Assembly (NCBI RefSeq): GCF_019175385.1
Contig: NC_083339.1
Location: forward strand, 114,871,601 to 114,935,600
Direction: 5' to 3'
DNA from: Lycium barbarum
Taxonomy: Eukaryota; Streptophyta; Magnoliopsida; Solanales; Solanaceae
DNA: 64,000 nt
Both the position numbers and the translations under genes were made by a program. Shown here piece after piece: positions 45,572 through 57,215 of the stretch. Within the stretch, counting starts at the first letter, position 1. Every line of letters starts with the position of its first letter. The notes under the pieces are model-generated. The model was not told the origin of the DNA, ran no database searches, and saw nothing but the letters and a program-made list of their open reading frames with translations.

Positions 45572-46653
45572 TGTCACACCCCAGTCCTGATAGGGCATGA
45601 TGGGCACCCGACCCTTTACTTAGAGCTGAGCGAACCCGCTGGTTCTCGTTATATTCGTAATCTCACTGGACTCTTAAATCACGAAATGAAATGCATAATG
45701 AAAGCTTTTCAAAAACATTCTTTTCGTCTTTCTCAAATCAAGTAAAATCTGTAATTATATGAAATTTGTAACATAATGCATAATGATACATCGGCTTGCA
45801 GAGCCGCTTGCAAGACTGACATGCTATATACGTGACTCTGTCTGCAAAGTCTCTAATATAAATCAATATACCATAACATAGATACTCTGACTCGGCAACA
45901 CTTCGGAAGGAAATGGAGCTCGCCAATCCAGCTGGAACATCTTCTAGCAATATCCTCTACTCATCTGTATACACCTGCGTGGCATGAAACGCAGCGTCCA
46001 CAAGAAGGGACGTCAGTACGAGCAATGTACTGAGTATGTAAGGTATGAACACTGACATAGTAAGAAATACCGAACATGGAAAATAATATAATGGACGTAT
46101 GGGGATAAAGTAATATAAAAGAGATCAACATGCGCCTCTGAATGCCCTTTTAAGGCGAATGTCGTGCATGCTTAGCTTTGTAAGAACTTTTCCATACATA
46201 TCCATATATAACATACATACATATGCATTCACATACACTTACTATACATACATCTGTCATATCCGTACCCGGCCCTTTCGGGACTCGGTGTTATCCGTAC
46301 TCGGCCCTTGAGGGACTTGATGTTCTCCGTACTCGGCTCTTACGGGACTCGATGTTATCCGTACTCGGCCCTTGCGGGACTCGATGTTATGCCCAACTGA
46401 TCAGTGGGATGCAATGCATACATACATACATACATACATACATATACATAAAAATACATAAATGAAATCAACGTTATCATTAGCGTTACCATTATTATCA
46501 TATCAATCCTTGAAGGATCAACCATCGCAAGATGAAATCGACGATGTCACGGGAGTCTCGAGAATCATGAACTTAGGTAGCACTGGAGATAGAATCGTTA
46601 TCATCGCTATATCTCACCTCGAAGGAACGAGTAACATGAGGTGAGACCATCAA
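45572..46653 (-). repeat. 5' LTR, truncated (1,082 bp kept)
   Basis: Matches 41101-42150 closely. Similarity ends at 'gagaccatcaa' (46653), where pararetrovirus-type sequence begins; the intact copy continues 'caattagtacgg' at this point. Confidence 0.88.
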
Positions 46654-47090
46654 GTTAACAAGATTATATCTTTTTTTCTTGGTTTACGGCCAAATATGTC
46701 GGAAATTATATTTCTGTATTAGAAAGAGAATACAATGGAGAAATTATTAATACTATTTTTCCTCCACTACAATCTTTTCAAATTAAGAAGGACGATAAGG
46801 TTCTTCATTTTGCTCCTTTTTCAAAATTATTTGAAGCTGATACTTTACAAATTATTGCTAAGCATATTAATATTATGCTGAAGCAACAAAATTACGCTAG
46901 TATTTACATGAATATATTGGGCGAACAAATTATTTTATTGCATGATATCATTATTATAAAGACTGCAAAGTTAAAGAAAAAATTAAGAGCGTTAACATTA
47001 ATGAAGAATTGAAGGATACATTATCCAAATTATTACGGAATTCAGAAATAGAAGATTCAGGTTTTAATTAAAATACATCAGAGAGTTCTT
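46654..47090 (+). pseudogene. Third pararetrovirus fragment (capsid-region-like)
   Basis: 46654-46960 is a diverged copy of 10245-10545, with the same 'NTIFPP' and 'KKDDKV' stretches. Homology at the protein level continues to about 47070 (NINEELKDTLSKLLRNSEIE). Stops and small deletions (e.g. around 46730) kill the frame. It is joined head-on to a minus-strand viral-type piece. Confidence 0.6.
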
Positions 47091-47152
47091 GAAAATGAGA
47101 GTTATATGGTCCCTTATTCTTTTATTTTTCTTTTCCCTTATTACTTACTTGC

Positions 47153-47715
47153 TTATGAGGAAGATTCTTCCACCCGACTCTTAAATTTTTTGAAAAACTC
47201 ATCAATATCTTCAGTATTATCGAAAGACTGAGATCCTCCTGCTAGATTGCTGTCTTCATCCTCATTATCTGTATTATTAATTGATGCCATTGATATATCT
47301 GAAGGCAATCCAATTTCTAGGCTTTCCATTAAATCCTTTTTAACTTCTTCCACATAAGAAACTAAAATCTCTGATTTAGACATAAGTCCTTTCTTCATTT
47401 GAAGTTGTCTTGCTATGTGCTTGAATGGGCTATAAGCCTCTTTCTGATGCTTTGTATTAATTGAATCCTTATAACTGGCTATAATTTGATCAATTAGTTC
47501 TTGTCCACGGATATTAACTTTGCCATCTTTTTGGACGAGTTTCTTCCAGAATTTTGTATAAAAAAAATCTATGAAGACAAGGAATATTTTGCGGGGTATT
47601 ACCCATCTCAACAGACCATTTATGATCCATGGAATTGAAAATTCAATGAAGAAATACATATTAGCAATTTCTTAAATAAATGTATTATTATTCTCCAAGT
47701 CTATTAATTTAGGAG
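47153..47715 (-). pseudogene. Minus-strand pararetrovirus-type polyprotein piece
   Basis: An open 168-codon block with 'IRGQELIDQIIASYKDSINT', 'YSPFKHIARQLQMKKGLMSK', 'SYVEEVKKDLMESL' and an acidic, Asn/Asp-rich tail ending Glu-Glu-Ser-Ser-Ser. It resembles proteins I associate with endogenous pararetroviruses of Solanaceae, between movement protein and capsid region, but I cannot name a domain. Its opposite orientation to 46654-47090 shows an inversion or a separate insertion. Confidence 0.45.
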
Positions 47716-47719
47716 AAAC

Positions 47720-48769
47720 CTCGACCCATTCAGTATGTAAACTTTAGAATGGTTGATGGTCCTGTTTATTTGCCCACTCAGCCGAGGTGACGTTAGGACT
47801 GTTTTTGGATCTGTTCTGAGTTACAACTAATTTAACTACTTCCATCATCTGTGCATGTTTAGAAAATATTTTCATTCATTAATGTGCTAATGTAATAAAA
47901 TTTATTTTCATCATTTTAACCAAATATTATACTTTTTAAACTTCAACTTCTATTTTTCAATAATTTTTTAATATGTATACGTATATACGCGATACACAAG
48001 AATGACACTTAAAATAAATTAAATACGGAGGGAAAAATAAAGCGCCCGATTAGCTCTGAAACCCCGAAACCCTTCCCCATTTCGGCGGAATCGCATACAC
48101 AAAATTCTAGGGTTTGAAGGTGTCTCCAATTCGATCCAAACTCTCGTCCAAGTAATCTTCAACAAGCTTTGAGAAGGTAAAGGTAAGATGAAGTCGAAGT
48201 TAAGTTTGCGTCATCTATTCCGTGATTATTTTCTTTGAGATACACATGTATGTCTCTTGATTATTCCAGTGGTCTCATGCATTTGGTCTATCATTTTAAC
48301 TTCATCTTGAATAGATAAGCTGAAGTTCACAAAATAAATTCTAGGAACCACCCACATAATTTCAATTGTTTCTCCAAGCAAAATACATATTCAAACACCA
48401 CTTCAACTTCTAAATACTATTTTTCAGCTTCAACTTTAAATACTCATTTTTTAAATTCCAACTAAGTCGCTTGAGTCGCAGGGCTCTACTCGCAATCGCT
48501 GGATTGTTTCCTCTGTTTTTTCTTTCTGGAATTGCTGGTTTGGACTCTTTTTCTATCTTATTTTTTTCTCCATTCTTTCTTTCTTGTTTTTAGTTTTCCC
48601 ATTTTATTAATTTAATTGAGTTTGTTACTTTTGATTTATTAATTTAATTGTGTTAGCACTTACAGTAGGCAGTGCATTAGGCCATTTCTATTTTGGTTAG
48701 TTTCGATTTTGCTTGTCCTATGGGTGATGTTTTGTTATCTACTTTTTAGTTTTAAAATTGAAATATCAG
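47720..48769. other. No confident gene
   Basis: 47775-47845 repeats the motif found upstream of the primer site at 8583-8650. From 48050 to 48200 the sequence looks like a plant 5' UTR ('aattctagggttt', CT-rich), with an ATG at 48187 opening only 16 codons. This could be the start of the decayed gene that follows. Confidence 0.3.
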
Positions 48770-48902
48770 CCGAGGGTATTTTGGAAAGAGCCTCTCAATC
48801 TCCAACGAGGTAGGGATAAGGTCATAAGGTCTGCATACACTCTACCCTCCTCGTACCCCACCTGTGAAATCACAATGGGTTTGTTGCTGTTGTTGTTGCT
48901 TA
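48770..48902 (+). mobile_element. Au-type SINE fragment
   Basis: Reads 'gagcctctcaatctcc', 'ggtagggataaggt', 'ctgcatacactctaccctcc', 'accccacctgtg' and ends in 'ttgttgctgttgttgttg', the typical 3' half and TTG tail of the Au SINE widespread in Solanaceae. Recognition is from memory of the family. Confidence 0.75.
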
Positions 48903-49110
48903 TATGTAAAGTCTTTGTGCAAGGTTTATTTGGTCTTTTTTAAGAATTGCTCTTCAATTCAATAAAGGGGGTGCTTTACTTAAAGCGTGGAGCGCCTTGT
49001 CACTTTTTCCGCTTCGCGCTTCCAAAAACACTGGTTATTAAATAAAAGCTTAGTAAAAAAAAAACTTAAAGAAGAGTTTACTAAATTCATCACTAGTTTG
49101 GCAATTTTAT

Positions 49111-50706
49111 ATGACATATCATCTTGTGACCATTTCAATAATAAATAAATATGACATCACAATTCCCAATTTGGCTGTGCTGCAGCTCTGCAATAGAAAG
49201 TGTATGCAACATAAGCTAAAACATTTCAATAGATTTCTTGATGGGAAGACTTCCAGTGAGCTCTTGCCACTATGTTTATTTAATAGCCCTATTGTACAAG
49301 GTATCTCCATAACATTGTTGTTGTGGTCTGTTTTTTGTAAATGCAATCTTCCTTCCTTTTTTGATTTTGTGGATGACGAGCAATTTATTTTGTTGGAACT
49401 ACAGTTCAAAGCTCGTGATGACTGATGTTGAAGACGGAGTCCGACTTGTGCAAAACTTTTAACCTTTTTTTTTTTTTTTTTTTTTGCTTGGGAAAATTGT
49501 TTAGGCAGATTGCTTTAGGCCTCTTGAGCATGCATTCTCTTGATTATTGTTACCGAAGCCCATGATTTGGAGTTCTCTATGGTGCTGATGGTAAAGTGCG
49601 TCTGTATGATATGGATGTCACTGATGTTACTGCAGTCTGTAAGTATTAAACTCAATTGACCGTCAAAGTTTTAATGTTTATCCTATATTAACATTTTTTG
49701 ATTGTTTTATTAAAAAATTGCAGGCACAACTTTGAAAGAGGATTTCTATGCATTTAAACAATTGCTTCGTCGTTTTATCAGACTTATGCCATTACCTGAT
49801 AAAGTGGTGTGTTCAACATCTGAGGGTTTGCATTTGCCGCATGGTGTCAAATGCTACTTTGACTTGATATCTAACATTAAGGGGTCGAACATGTATGTCT
49901 GATAAAATTTACTCGAATATTTTTGTCATGTTCTACTTTAAAAATTTGTCACTAATCACATTATTCAAGTAGATTTATAAGATTGTGACAACTATATCCA
50001 TGATAATGACTTTGTTTCAAAAAAAAAAAAAAATCCATGATAATGACTTGAATGGTTGAAATCATAATCTTTCTTAGCAACCTTTTAAATTTTTTTGCCT
50101 CATTTCTGTTTTGCTGGAATGGTTACATGTTGACATCTGCTTTTGTACTTGAAAGTGGGAGTTGAATTGAATGTGAGATAGTAATTGAAGCTGGACTTGA
50201 AAGTAGAACCACATTGATGAAAATTTGTAATTTTTTCTTTTCAGGGATTACTACAAGTGGCTTTACAACCTTCCCATCTTTTGGAATGCTAATAAAAAAG
50301 GGCTCTTTATTGGCATTATGTCAAGGATAATGAGGGAATTTTGTGAACATAGTGACGAATGCTTCAAATTTAAGGAAATTGATAACGATTGGGGAACAAA
50401 AAAAATAACACAGGGAGTCGATCCTAGGCTTTGGAATTTCTACCACTATACAGATAAAGCTGGTAATAAAAACAAGAACTATCAAAAAGATTGGGGAAGC
50501 ACAGTGTATGCAAGAAATTTTCTGCAACATTGCAAGTTGGGCACTAGGACTTTTGATCTGCTGGAGCCGGTGTTTCCGGAACTCATATCTTTGATTTATA
50601 AGCATTTTGTTGAAGGAATTACAAGAGGAGTATACTATGATGTGCATTTAAGTGATGGTGATGATGATGATGATGATGATGATAGTGATAGTGACACAGA
50701 GATTAG
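49111..50706 (+). pseudogene. IRE1-like pseudokinase with KEN ribonuclease domain (decayed)
   Basis: Exons are inferred from splice signals: about 49111-49430 (possible N-lobe/hinge, weak), 49505-49638, 49734-49892 and 50245-50706. The junctions AT|GT and AG|G keep one frame. Exon 49505 gives 'IALGLLSMHSLDYCYRSP', a stop, then 'GVLYGADGKVRLYDMDV', a degenerate kinase catalytic loop with DMD where DFG is expected. Then 'EDFYAFKQLLRRFIR', 'LPHGVKCYFDLISNIKGS' and 'YYKWLYNLPIFWN' follow the kinase C-lobe to the IRE1-type 'HP.FW' border. The last exon resembles a KEN domain: Y (50480), R-N (50513-50518) and H (50525) sit in YQKDWGST...ARNFLQHC, then 'FPELISLIY'. It ends in an Asp-rich tail. In IRE1, KEN cuts RNA during ER stress. 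The internal stop and lost start suggest a pseudogene. Confidence 0.55.
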
Positions 50707-51000
50707 GTATGTGTTCTTCACTCACTTTTATCTTTTTAGGTTTTGGGCATCTTGGACAATATATATATATATATATACTTTTTTTTTTTTGGGGAATGGT
50801 AACACTTATATAAAATCAGCCTTGAAGCTAGAAAAGAAATTACAAGTGGTGCCCCAAGTGATGATGATGATGATGGCACAAAGATGGCACCCACAAAGAG
50901 GGAACCCAAATTTATTAGGTATGTATCCTTCACTTTCACTTTTACCTTTCTAGGTTTTGGGTTGGACATTATTTTTTGGGGAATGGTAACACTTAGATAA
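50640..51000. repeat. Tandem duplication of exon end, intron start and LINE 3' end
   Basis: The block 'gtgatgatgatgatg ... ttaggtatgt ... ctaggttttgg ... ggggaatggtaacactta' occurs at about 50650-50850 and again at about 50862-51040. Both copies include a GTATGT donor and a stretch of the LINE tail. A poly(T) (50781-50790) and a (TA)n lie only in the first. Confidence 0.75.
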
Positions 51001-51182
51001 AATCAGCTTTAAAGCTGGAAAAGTAATTACAAGTGCAAAAGATCCCCCAAGTACTTACAGTGAGTCTAAGAAATCTAGGATTGAATCCACATACTCCCTA
51101 TATTCATGCTTACACCAAAAATAAATAAAGTGCAGTTCAGCTTAATTTTTTCTATACAGAACAACTAGTATCTTCAAATTTG

Positions 51183-51216
<34 letters not shown>

Positions 51217-53930
51217 GAACAACCAGTATCTTCAAACATTCTGGAGTTTCTTTCTTTCCAAAGTGTCCACCAGTTACAAGAATGTATCATTCTCCACCAG
51301 GTCCTCGGCTTGACACATTTTTGTTCCTTCTTCCAGCATAGAAGTAAGTCCTTAGTTGTTCTAGGCATGGCACACATAGTACTATGCAAAAACAAGCGTG
51401 CTGTAGTTTCTGCATCTTCTAAACACAAAGGAGCACAACTGAAATATTCTTTTTCTCAAATTCTCCTGTGTTAAGCAGGCATTTCTTGTCACCAACCAAG
51501 AAAACAAAAATTACCTCGGGCAATCATTTGGTTGGTTCTTATCTTCTATTCAAAATCTGGTAAACACAGTTGACCTAGAAAATGTTGTTGCTGGTCTCTT
51601 TCCACCTCAAAGTATCTTCAAAATTGCTGATGCCTTGAATCTGTTGTAACTGACAAAAAAATCGATTGCCTTCTCTATCTCCGAATCATTAAGCGGCCTT
51701 CTTAAAATTATGTTCCACCCTTGATTGGTCCACGCCTGTGCTACTGTGCATTTTGGATCAGTGGCCAAGTCAAACAGCTCAGGAAATGCCTCTTTTAGAG
51801 GGCCAATGCCGCATCCAAGTGTCATCCCAAAAAAGTGTTCTTCTGCCATTACCCACCTTAATCTCAGAATGTTCCAACAACAGATTCCAATAACTGCTAA
51901 TACTTCTCCATAAGCTCACACCATAAGGTGTTCTTACTAGTTTAGTCTTCTAGAATGCCTCTTGCCCATATTTGATATTGATGAGTTGCCTCCACAAAGA
52001 TTTCTCTGTGTTAAACCTCCATAACCATTTGAGTAATAACCTGATGTTGGGTGGTTTTAGGTTCCTAATGCCCAATCGTTCATCCCTTTTTGCCGTTGTA
52101 AGGTCTTCCAGTTCACTAATTGAAGCACCTGGTTTCCTTGTTACCTTGCCAAATGAAATTCCTTTTTAGTGCATGAAGTCTCTTTTCAACTTTAGCTGGT
52201 CAAAGAAACAATGACATGACATAGGTGGGAAGTGAATCAAGAACACTGTTAACTAAAACTACTCTTTCCCCTAAGGATAGGTATTGACACTTCCATCAGC
52301 AGCCTTTTTCCTGTCCTCTCAATTACCCCTTGACAAATTTCGGTAGCTTTATTTTTGGCCCCCAAAGACATGCCAAGATAAGTGGTGGGGAGAACTCCAA
52401 TCCGACAGCCCAAAGTTCCGGCTAGTTCTGGAGAATTAGATTCGTCATTGATAGGAAATAAGAGGTTTTTACTCCAATTTATGTGCAAACCTGACACTGC
52501 CTCAAAAATAGTTAAAATCAGCCTTAAGAAGCTCAGCTGTTCAACCTTTGCCTCACTTAAGATCAATGAATCATCAGCAATGAAACTAGGTAGGAAATTT
52601 TCAGAGTTTCCCCATCCCTGCCAGTCACTTTGAAACCTTTAAGCCAACCATTTAAACTTGCAGCATATGGTTTGAACCTTCCATTACAATAATAACAAGG
52701 AAAGGGGGTAGAAGGTCTCCCTGCCTAATCCCCCTATAAGATGAGAAAAAACCCTCAGGAGAACCATTGATCAGCACTGAGAATTTTACGGTGCCGATAC
52801 AAAAGAAAATCCAGTTAAGCCAGTTGTTTCCAAAGCCCATATCCTTCAGAATTTTTAATAGAAAAGCCCCAATATACGTGGTTGTAAGCTTTTTCAACAT
52901 CTAACTTGCATAAAATCCCAGGCTGCTTCTCCTTGATCTTGGAGTCAATGCATTCGTTTGCAATTAAAGCTGGATCCATTATCTGTCTTCCTTTTTGAAA
53001 AGCCATTTGCTGTTTGTTCACCAATTTATCTATCACAGCTTTTAACCCTTCTGTTAAAATTTTTAGATAATGTTGTATACACTTGTGATGAGACTTGTGG
53101 GTCTGAAATCCTTCAAATTCCTAGCGGCATTCTTTTTAGGAATAAGAGCAACAAAGGTGGCATTAAAACTTTTCTCAAAGAATTCCTGATCATGAAAAAT
53201 CTTGATTGTTTTCATGAGATCCTCCTTAATAATATCCCAACATCTAGTGAAGAAGGATTGAGTAACCATCCGGCCCATGGGCTTTGTCTAGAGCACAAAG
53301 GTTAATACAAAGCAATACCTCACCTTCATCAAAAAATACAATGCAATACCTCACTCTCTTCAAAATCCCTCTGAAGCCAAGTGTCCTCTTCCACAGAAAT
53401 AACAGGACAATTAAGATAGAAAAATTCTGGCCTCCAAACTTCAGTTGTGGAGTATAACTTTGGGATTCTAAAATATGCCCTTTAATGAACCCAGACTCTC
53501 ACCTGAGAACCTTCCCCTTCAAGGATATCTATATGATTAAATCTGCTTCTTGCATTGGCCACTCTTTGAGAGGTTTGCATTCCTATCCCCGTGATTCAAC
53601 CAAATGACTCTAGACCTCTGTCTCCACCCAATTTCTTCATACTTGGCAATATCATTGAATTCAACTTCCAGACTCAACTTTTTGAAGAATTTCATCATCA
53701 TTTTGTATCAGCTCCAAAACTGAAACCTGCTTTAGAATATCAGATTTCCTCTTGTCAAGGCTCCCATAATTAGAGGCATTCCATTCTTTAATTTTAGACT
53801 TCATCAATCTAAGTTTGGAAGCAAATATAAAATCAGGTCTCGAATGTCGAAAGAAGACCAGCTCCCTCTATCTTTGTCAATAAAGCCTTCCACCTCTAGC
53901 CACCATCCCTCAAATTTAAATAAAGATTTA
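50968..53930 (-). mobile_element. L1-type LINE, 5'-truncated, minus strand
   Basis: Minus-strand ORF2 pieces in order: 'FKFEGWWLEVEGFIDK' (about 53925-53880), 'WRQRSRVIWLNHGDRN' (about 53630), RT at 53278-52249 with 'ATFVALIPKKNAARNLKDFR', 'AFQKGRQIMDPALIANE', '[15 protein letters not shown]', '[14 protein letters not shown]' and 'FIADDSLIL' (the ADD active-site motif near 52575), 'SGLHINWSKN', and the C-terminal module 'WWTLWKERNSRMFED' at 51200-51250. The LINE 3' tail is a T run near 50965 on plus. Several frameshifts make it inactive. Left of the RT, 51430-52240 is the connecting region. Confidence 0.88.
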
Positions 53931-54300
53931 GTGGCTCCTCAATACAGACACGGCAGATAGGGCATTTGTTACATCTCTCATAGCAGGAACTGCACCACAT
54001 AAGAGAAGAATGAGCTTCTGTACTATTGGCAAGTAGCTAATATGCTTGCCCGTAATGGTAAAGAAAAATATCTGCATAGGACGCGATGCCTGGTAAAGTT
54101 GGTAAAGGAACCATCAGAAAAATGCAAAAGAAGGCGACTCTTACTAACACCTGTAGAGTGCCAGTCAAAGAAACAATTTTCAGCTGAAAATCCAATCAAC
54201 ATTTTCTATAGCTGCTAAATAATGCGGAGATATTAGAGTCTCCAATCACGATGAAGAAGAACACATAATAGAAACCTTTCCACACTGGACAATTTTCTGA
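53931..54300 (-). pseudogene. Possible host exon with Cys-rich, RING-like end
   Basis: Immediately upstream of the LINE 5' truncation, the minus strand reads 'SSLMWCSSCYERCNKCPICR' then 'VCIEEPLNLYLN' (about 53935-54005). The spacing C-x2-C-x6-C-P-x-C fits the end of a RING finger, a zinc fold of ubiquitin ligases. The first half of a RING is not seen, so this rests on one short motif. Confidence 0.3.
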
Positions 54301-55291
54301 AAAAGGTTATTCAGGAAAAATATTTATGTGGAAAAAGTTTGTGCAAATGAAGAACGTACTTGGATAATTGTAGATTTCTTGGTGAGAGGGCTATGTGAGT
54401 GAGAAGATTTCTTGGTTGAAAAGGTCATTCAAGCAACTTACATCCAAAAAAGTTACTTGAAAAAATAGAACTTTCTCAAAATCCCTTTACATCCAAACAC
54501 CTCGTAGAATCTCTGATGGAAAGGATATCAAGGGAACTGCATAGAGAAAATAAAATCATCCTACCTAAGATGTAAGCATTGAACTTCTTCCCTCGCCACC
54601 CCACTCCCCATGGGAGAGGAATTATAAACAATGCAAGGTTAACATGCCAACTACACGTCAAGTAATAAACTGTCGTCATTCAAACCCTGGCCCAATCTTC
54701 CTATAAAAAGAAAGATGGAACACTCGGGTGTGTGTGGAAGACTCACTACTGTTATGGCAGATTCGTAGTCCTCAGTTGCACACCACCTTCACTTTCCATG
54801 CACTGTACTTGAGTGATCTCACTTAATGTTTTATTTGCAGCATTGACCAATTTCTTTGGAAAGAGCCCTCGATATTTAGATTGGTAAGTGTCAAATTTAA
54901 TTCCCTTTTTTAATTCTCCTCTCATATGTCTCAAGTTTATCTCACTGATTGAATTTTGCAGTATGATGTTTAGTGGATCTGAACCTGTGAAGATGATCAA
55001 AGATGGTCCGTCAATTCCTATTTTGTTTCTGTAAATTTGAAGTGTATGTAAAGAAGCGGGGCTGTGATTTTGAGTTCAAGGATTAATGTCGCACCGTGAT
55101 TCGAACATGCCACCTATAGCAATTTTTAAGAACTACTGACTAAAAGCTTTCCCTATGTCTAAGGCACAACAAGATGTTGATCACTCAGATCCATTGCGTT
55201 ACTCGAGAGGAACTACAAATAGTTCTAGGCTACTGACTGCATCTGAAGAACAGGAGTTATCGAAAGGAATGCATGTGCTTTAGCTTTTTCA
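54301..55291 (+). other. Mostly non-coding; two possible small exons
   Basis: 54841-54883 is bounded by 'ttatttgcag' and 'gtaagtg', and 54962 onward follows 'gaattttgcag'. Spliced, they share one frame ('TNFFGKSPRYLD' then 'MMFSGSEPVKMIKDG') to a TAA near 55033. No protein family is recognised. Nothing else is visible in the region. Confidence 0.3.
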
Positions 55292-55300
55292 ATGTTTTTT

Positions 55301-55912
55301 GGGAAAATGTGCAAATATACCCCTAAACTTTGCGATTTAGAGCAGATATGTCCCTCGTTACAAAAGTGGTGCATATATACCGCTGCCGTTACAAAAATGG
55401 TGTAAATATACCCCTGCAGTTACAAAATGGTGCAAATATACTCTTTTCACTAACGGAATTTGTTAAAAAAATCATTTAATTTTTTTTTAATTAAAAAAAG
55501 GTCTACCTATATTTTCCTTAGTAGACAATTTTCTAAAATCACATGGTAATTTTTTTTGGTCGGTGGGGTCTGGTAAGTTTAAAAAAATGGGTAGATTTAT
55601 TTTTTTAAAGTCATGGAGATATTTTTTAAAATTTACTAGACCCGATTCACCAGAAAAAAAAATTACCATGTGGCTTTAGAAAATTATGTCTACTAAGGAA
55701 AATATAGGTAGACTTTTTTTTAATTAAAAAATAAATTAAATGATTTTTAAAAAAAAATTCCGTTAGTGAAACGGGTATATTTGCACCATTTTGTAACTAC
55801 AGGGGTATATTTGCACCATTTTTGTAACGGCAGGGGTATATATGCATCACTTTTGTAACGAGGGGCATATCTGTTCTAAGCAAAATTTAGGGGTATATTT
55901 GCACCTTTTCCC
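55301..55912. mobile_element. Foldback MULE-type MITE, 612 bp
   Basis: Almost the whole element is two inverted arms of about 300 bp, starting GGGAAAATGTGCAAATATAC and ending with its near-complement. A 9-bp target duplication ATGTTTTTT lies at 55292-55300 and 55913-55921. Long arms and 9-bp duplications are the hallmark of Mutator-like elements. Each arm has internal repeats of 'ttacaaaaatggtg'. It is non-coding. Confidence 0.93.
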
Positions 55913-55921
55913 ATGTTTTTT

Positions 55922-56894
55922 ATTAAGTATTTAGCTTTTTCTAACTATAAGACACAACATGAACCTATGGCATTTGTTCTTTTCCTCAATATTTTGCCTC
56001 TTTTCTTTTTCTTTACTGCATCAATATTCTTTCATGCGCCTATTGTATAAAATGCCAGCGAAACGGATTTCAATTCAGATAAAAGGAAGGAAATTTTGGC
56101 TTCTCAGGCCCATAGAGAATCTGATGCTAAATCTAGCAATTAAGGCTTTCTGGTTTGACGGTCTAGAAATGGCCCCTAAACTTCCCATCATATTGGAGAA
56201 TCCTGTTGTCGTAATGGAAAGAAAGATATATTATTGAGTTGCCTCGTTATTAGACCGCTACTTTGCGTTCTAGGAAGCATAAGAATGAATTGCACCAATA
56301 TAGCTGTGTTGGAGGGCACTTCATAGATCCTAGAAACTTTAATGCCTGGAGAAATCTAGGAGCAAAATTGTGTTATCCGTACTCCTAAACAGCACGTTAT
56401 GAGCTACAGCACTTAATGCTGAACTTTTAGGTAAACCTCTTTGTAGATCCTGCAGCCTTAAGATTCTGCATGGATCTCCCTCTCAGTCATTGTCCTTGTT
56501 GGATTGTTTAACACCCATCCATCAATATCACAAGGTAAACTTGGATCAAAACTATCTATATCTACAAGTTCAGGAGATACACAGCATCAAAATAATTCCT
56601 CATGTATATAACGACCTGTCAGCCCTCAATTAGAAAGCTTAGAGTATAATCCAAACAAAAAGGATGTACATGTGATGCTCAGTAGAAATTTTGTGCACAT
56701 GCTCAATTTGGGTTTTATTTTCTTGAAAACATAGAATAAGAAGAAAAGAAGGCGTATTGTGAGGAACTTTAACATCTATTACTCTATTAGACGCATTGCT
56801 CACTTTAACATCTTGCAACCGAGCATAGCAAGTCAAAGATGGTCAATTAATCTACACTACAGGATCTCGAGCAGGTACCTGTCCTCACCAGCAG
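55922..56894. other. No confident gene
   Basis: The best frame is 55959-56237 (92 codons, +), with 'MPAKRISIQIKGRKFWLLRP' at its centre. I do not recognise it. It could be a decayed LINE ORF1 or host exon; nothing around it decides. Confidence 0.3.
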
Positions 56895-57215
56895 CGGAGC
56901 TACAACCATTCAAGAGTGGTTAGGTGAACACCCCTCCCCGAAAAGTTATACGGTGTATGTAGTTTAAATTATATCTTATGCTATATATAAAATATTTGGA
57001 ACAACCTTGACAAAAGTGAGCGAGTTAGCTCAGTGGTCATGGATGTTCCGGAGCTACAACCATTTAAGAGTGGTTAGGTGAACACCACTCGCCGAAAAGT
57101 TATACGGTGTATGTAGGTTAAATTATATCTTATACTATATATAAAATATTTGGAACAACCTTGACAAAAGTGAGCGAGTTAGCTCAGTGGTCATGGATGT
57201 TCAAAAAGCCTTACT
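56895..57215 (+). repeat. 154-bp tandem duplication with tRNA-like A box (SINE-like)
   Basis: Two copies, starting at 56895 and 57049, each from 'cggagctacaaccatt' to 'ttagctcagtggtcatggatgtt'. GCGAGTTAGCTCAGTGG (57022 and 57176) fits a Pol III A box. After the second copy, 'caggttcgtttct' (57226-57238) is a weak B box. This suggests a tRNA-derived SINE whose head was duplicated. Confidence 0.6.

Larger units (their letters stand above)
41101..46653 (-). mobile_element. Coding-deficient chromovirus, 5' LTR truncated
   Basis: 3' LTR 41101-43712, PPT directly beside it, internal region 43713-45571, PBS at 45560-45570 and a 5' LTR from 45572 cut at 46653. The internal 1.86 kb has no gag or pol frame; I see only scattered stops and a (TA)n. 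The two LTRs are nearly identical where they overlap, so insertion was fairly recent. The element could only move with proteins supplied by a relative. Confidence 0.85.

Noticed and set aside
57015..57200. A tRNA gene
   Set aside because: There is an A box, but no cloverleaf, no acceptor stem and a weak, distant B box. It is better read as a SINE head.
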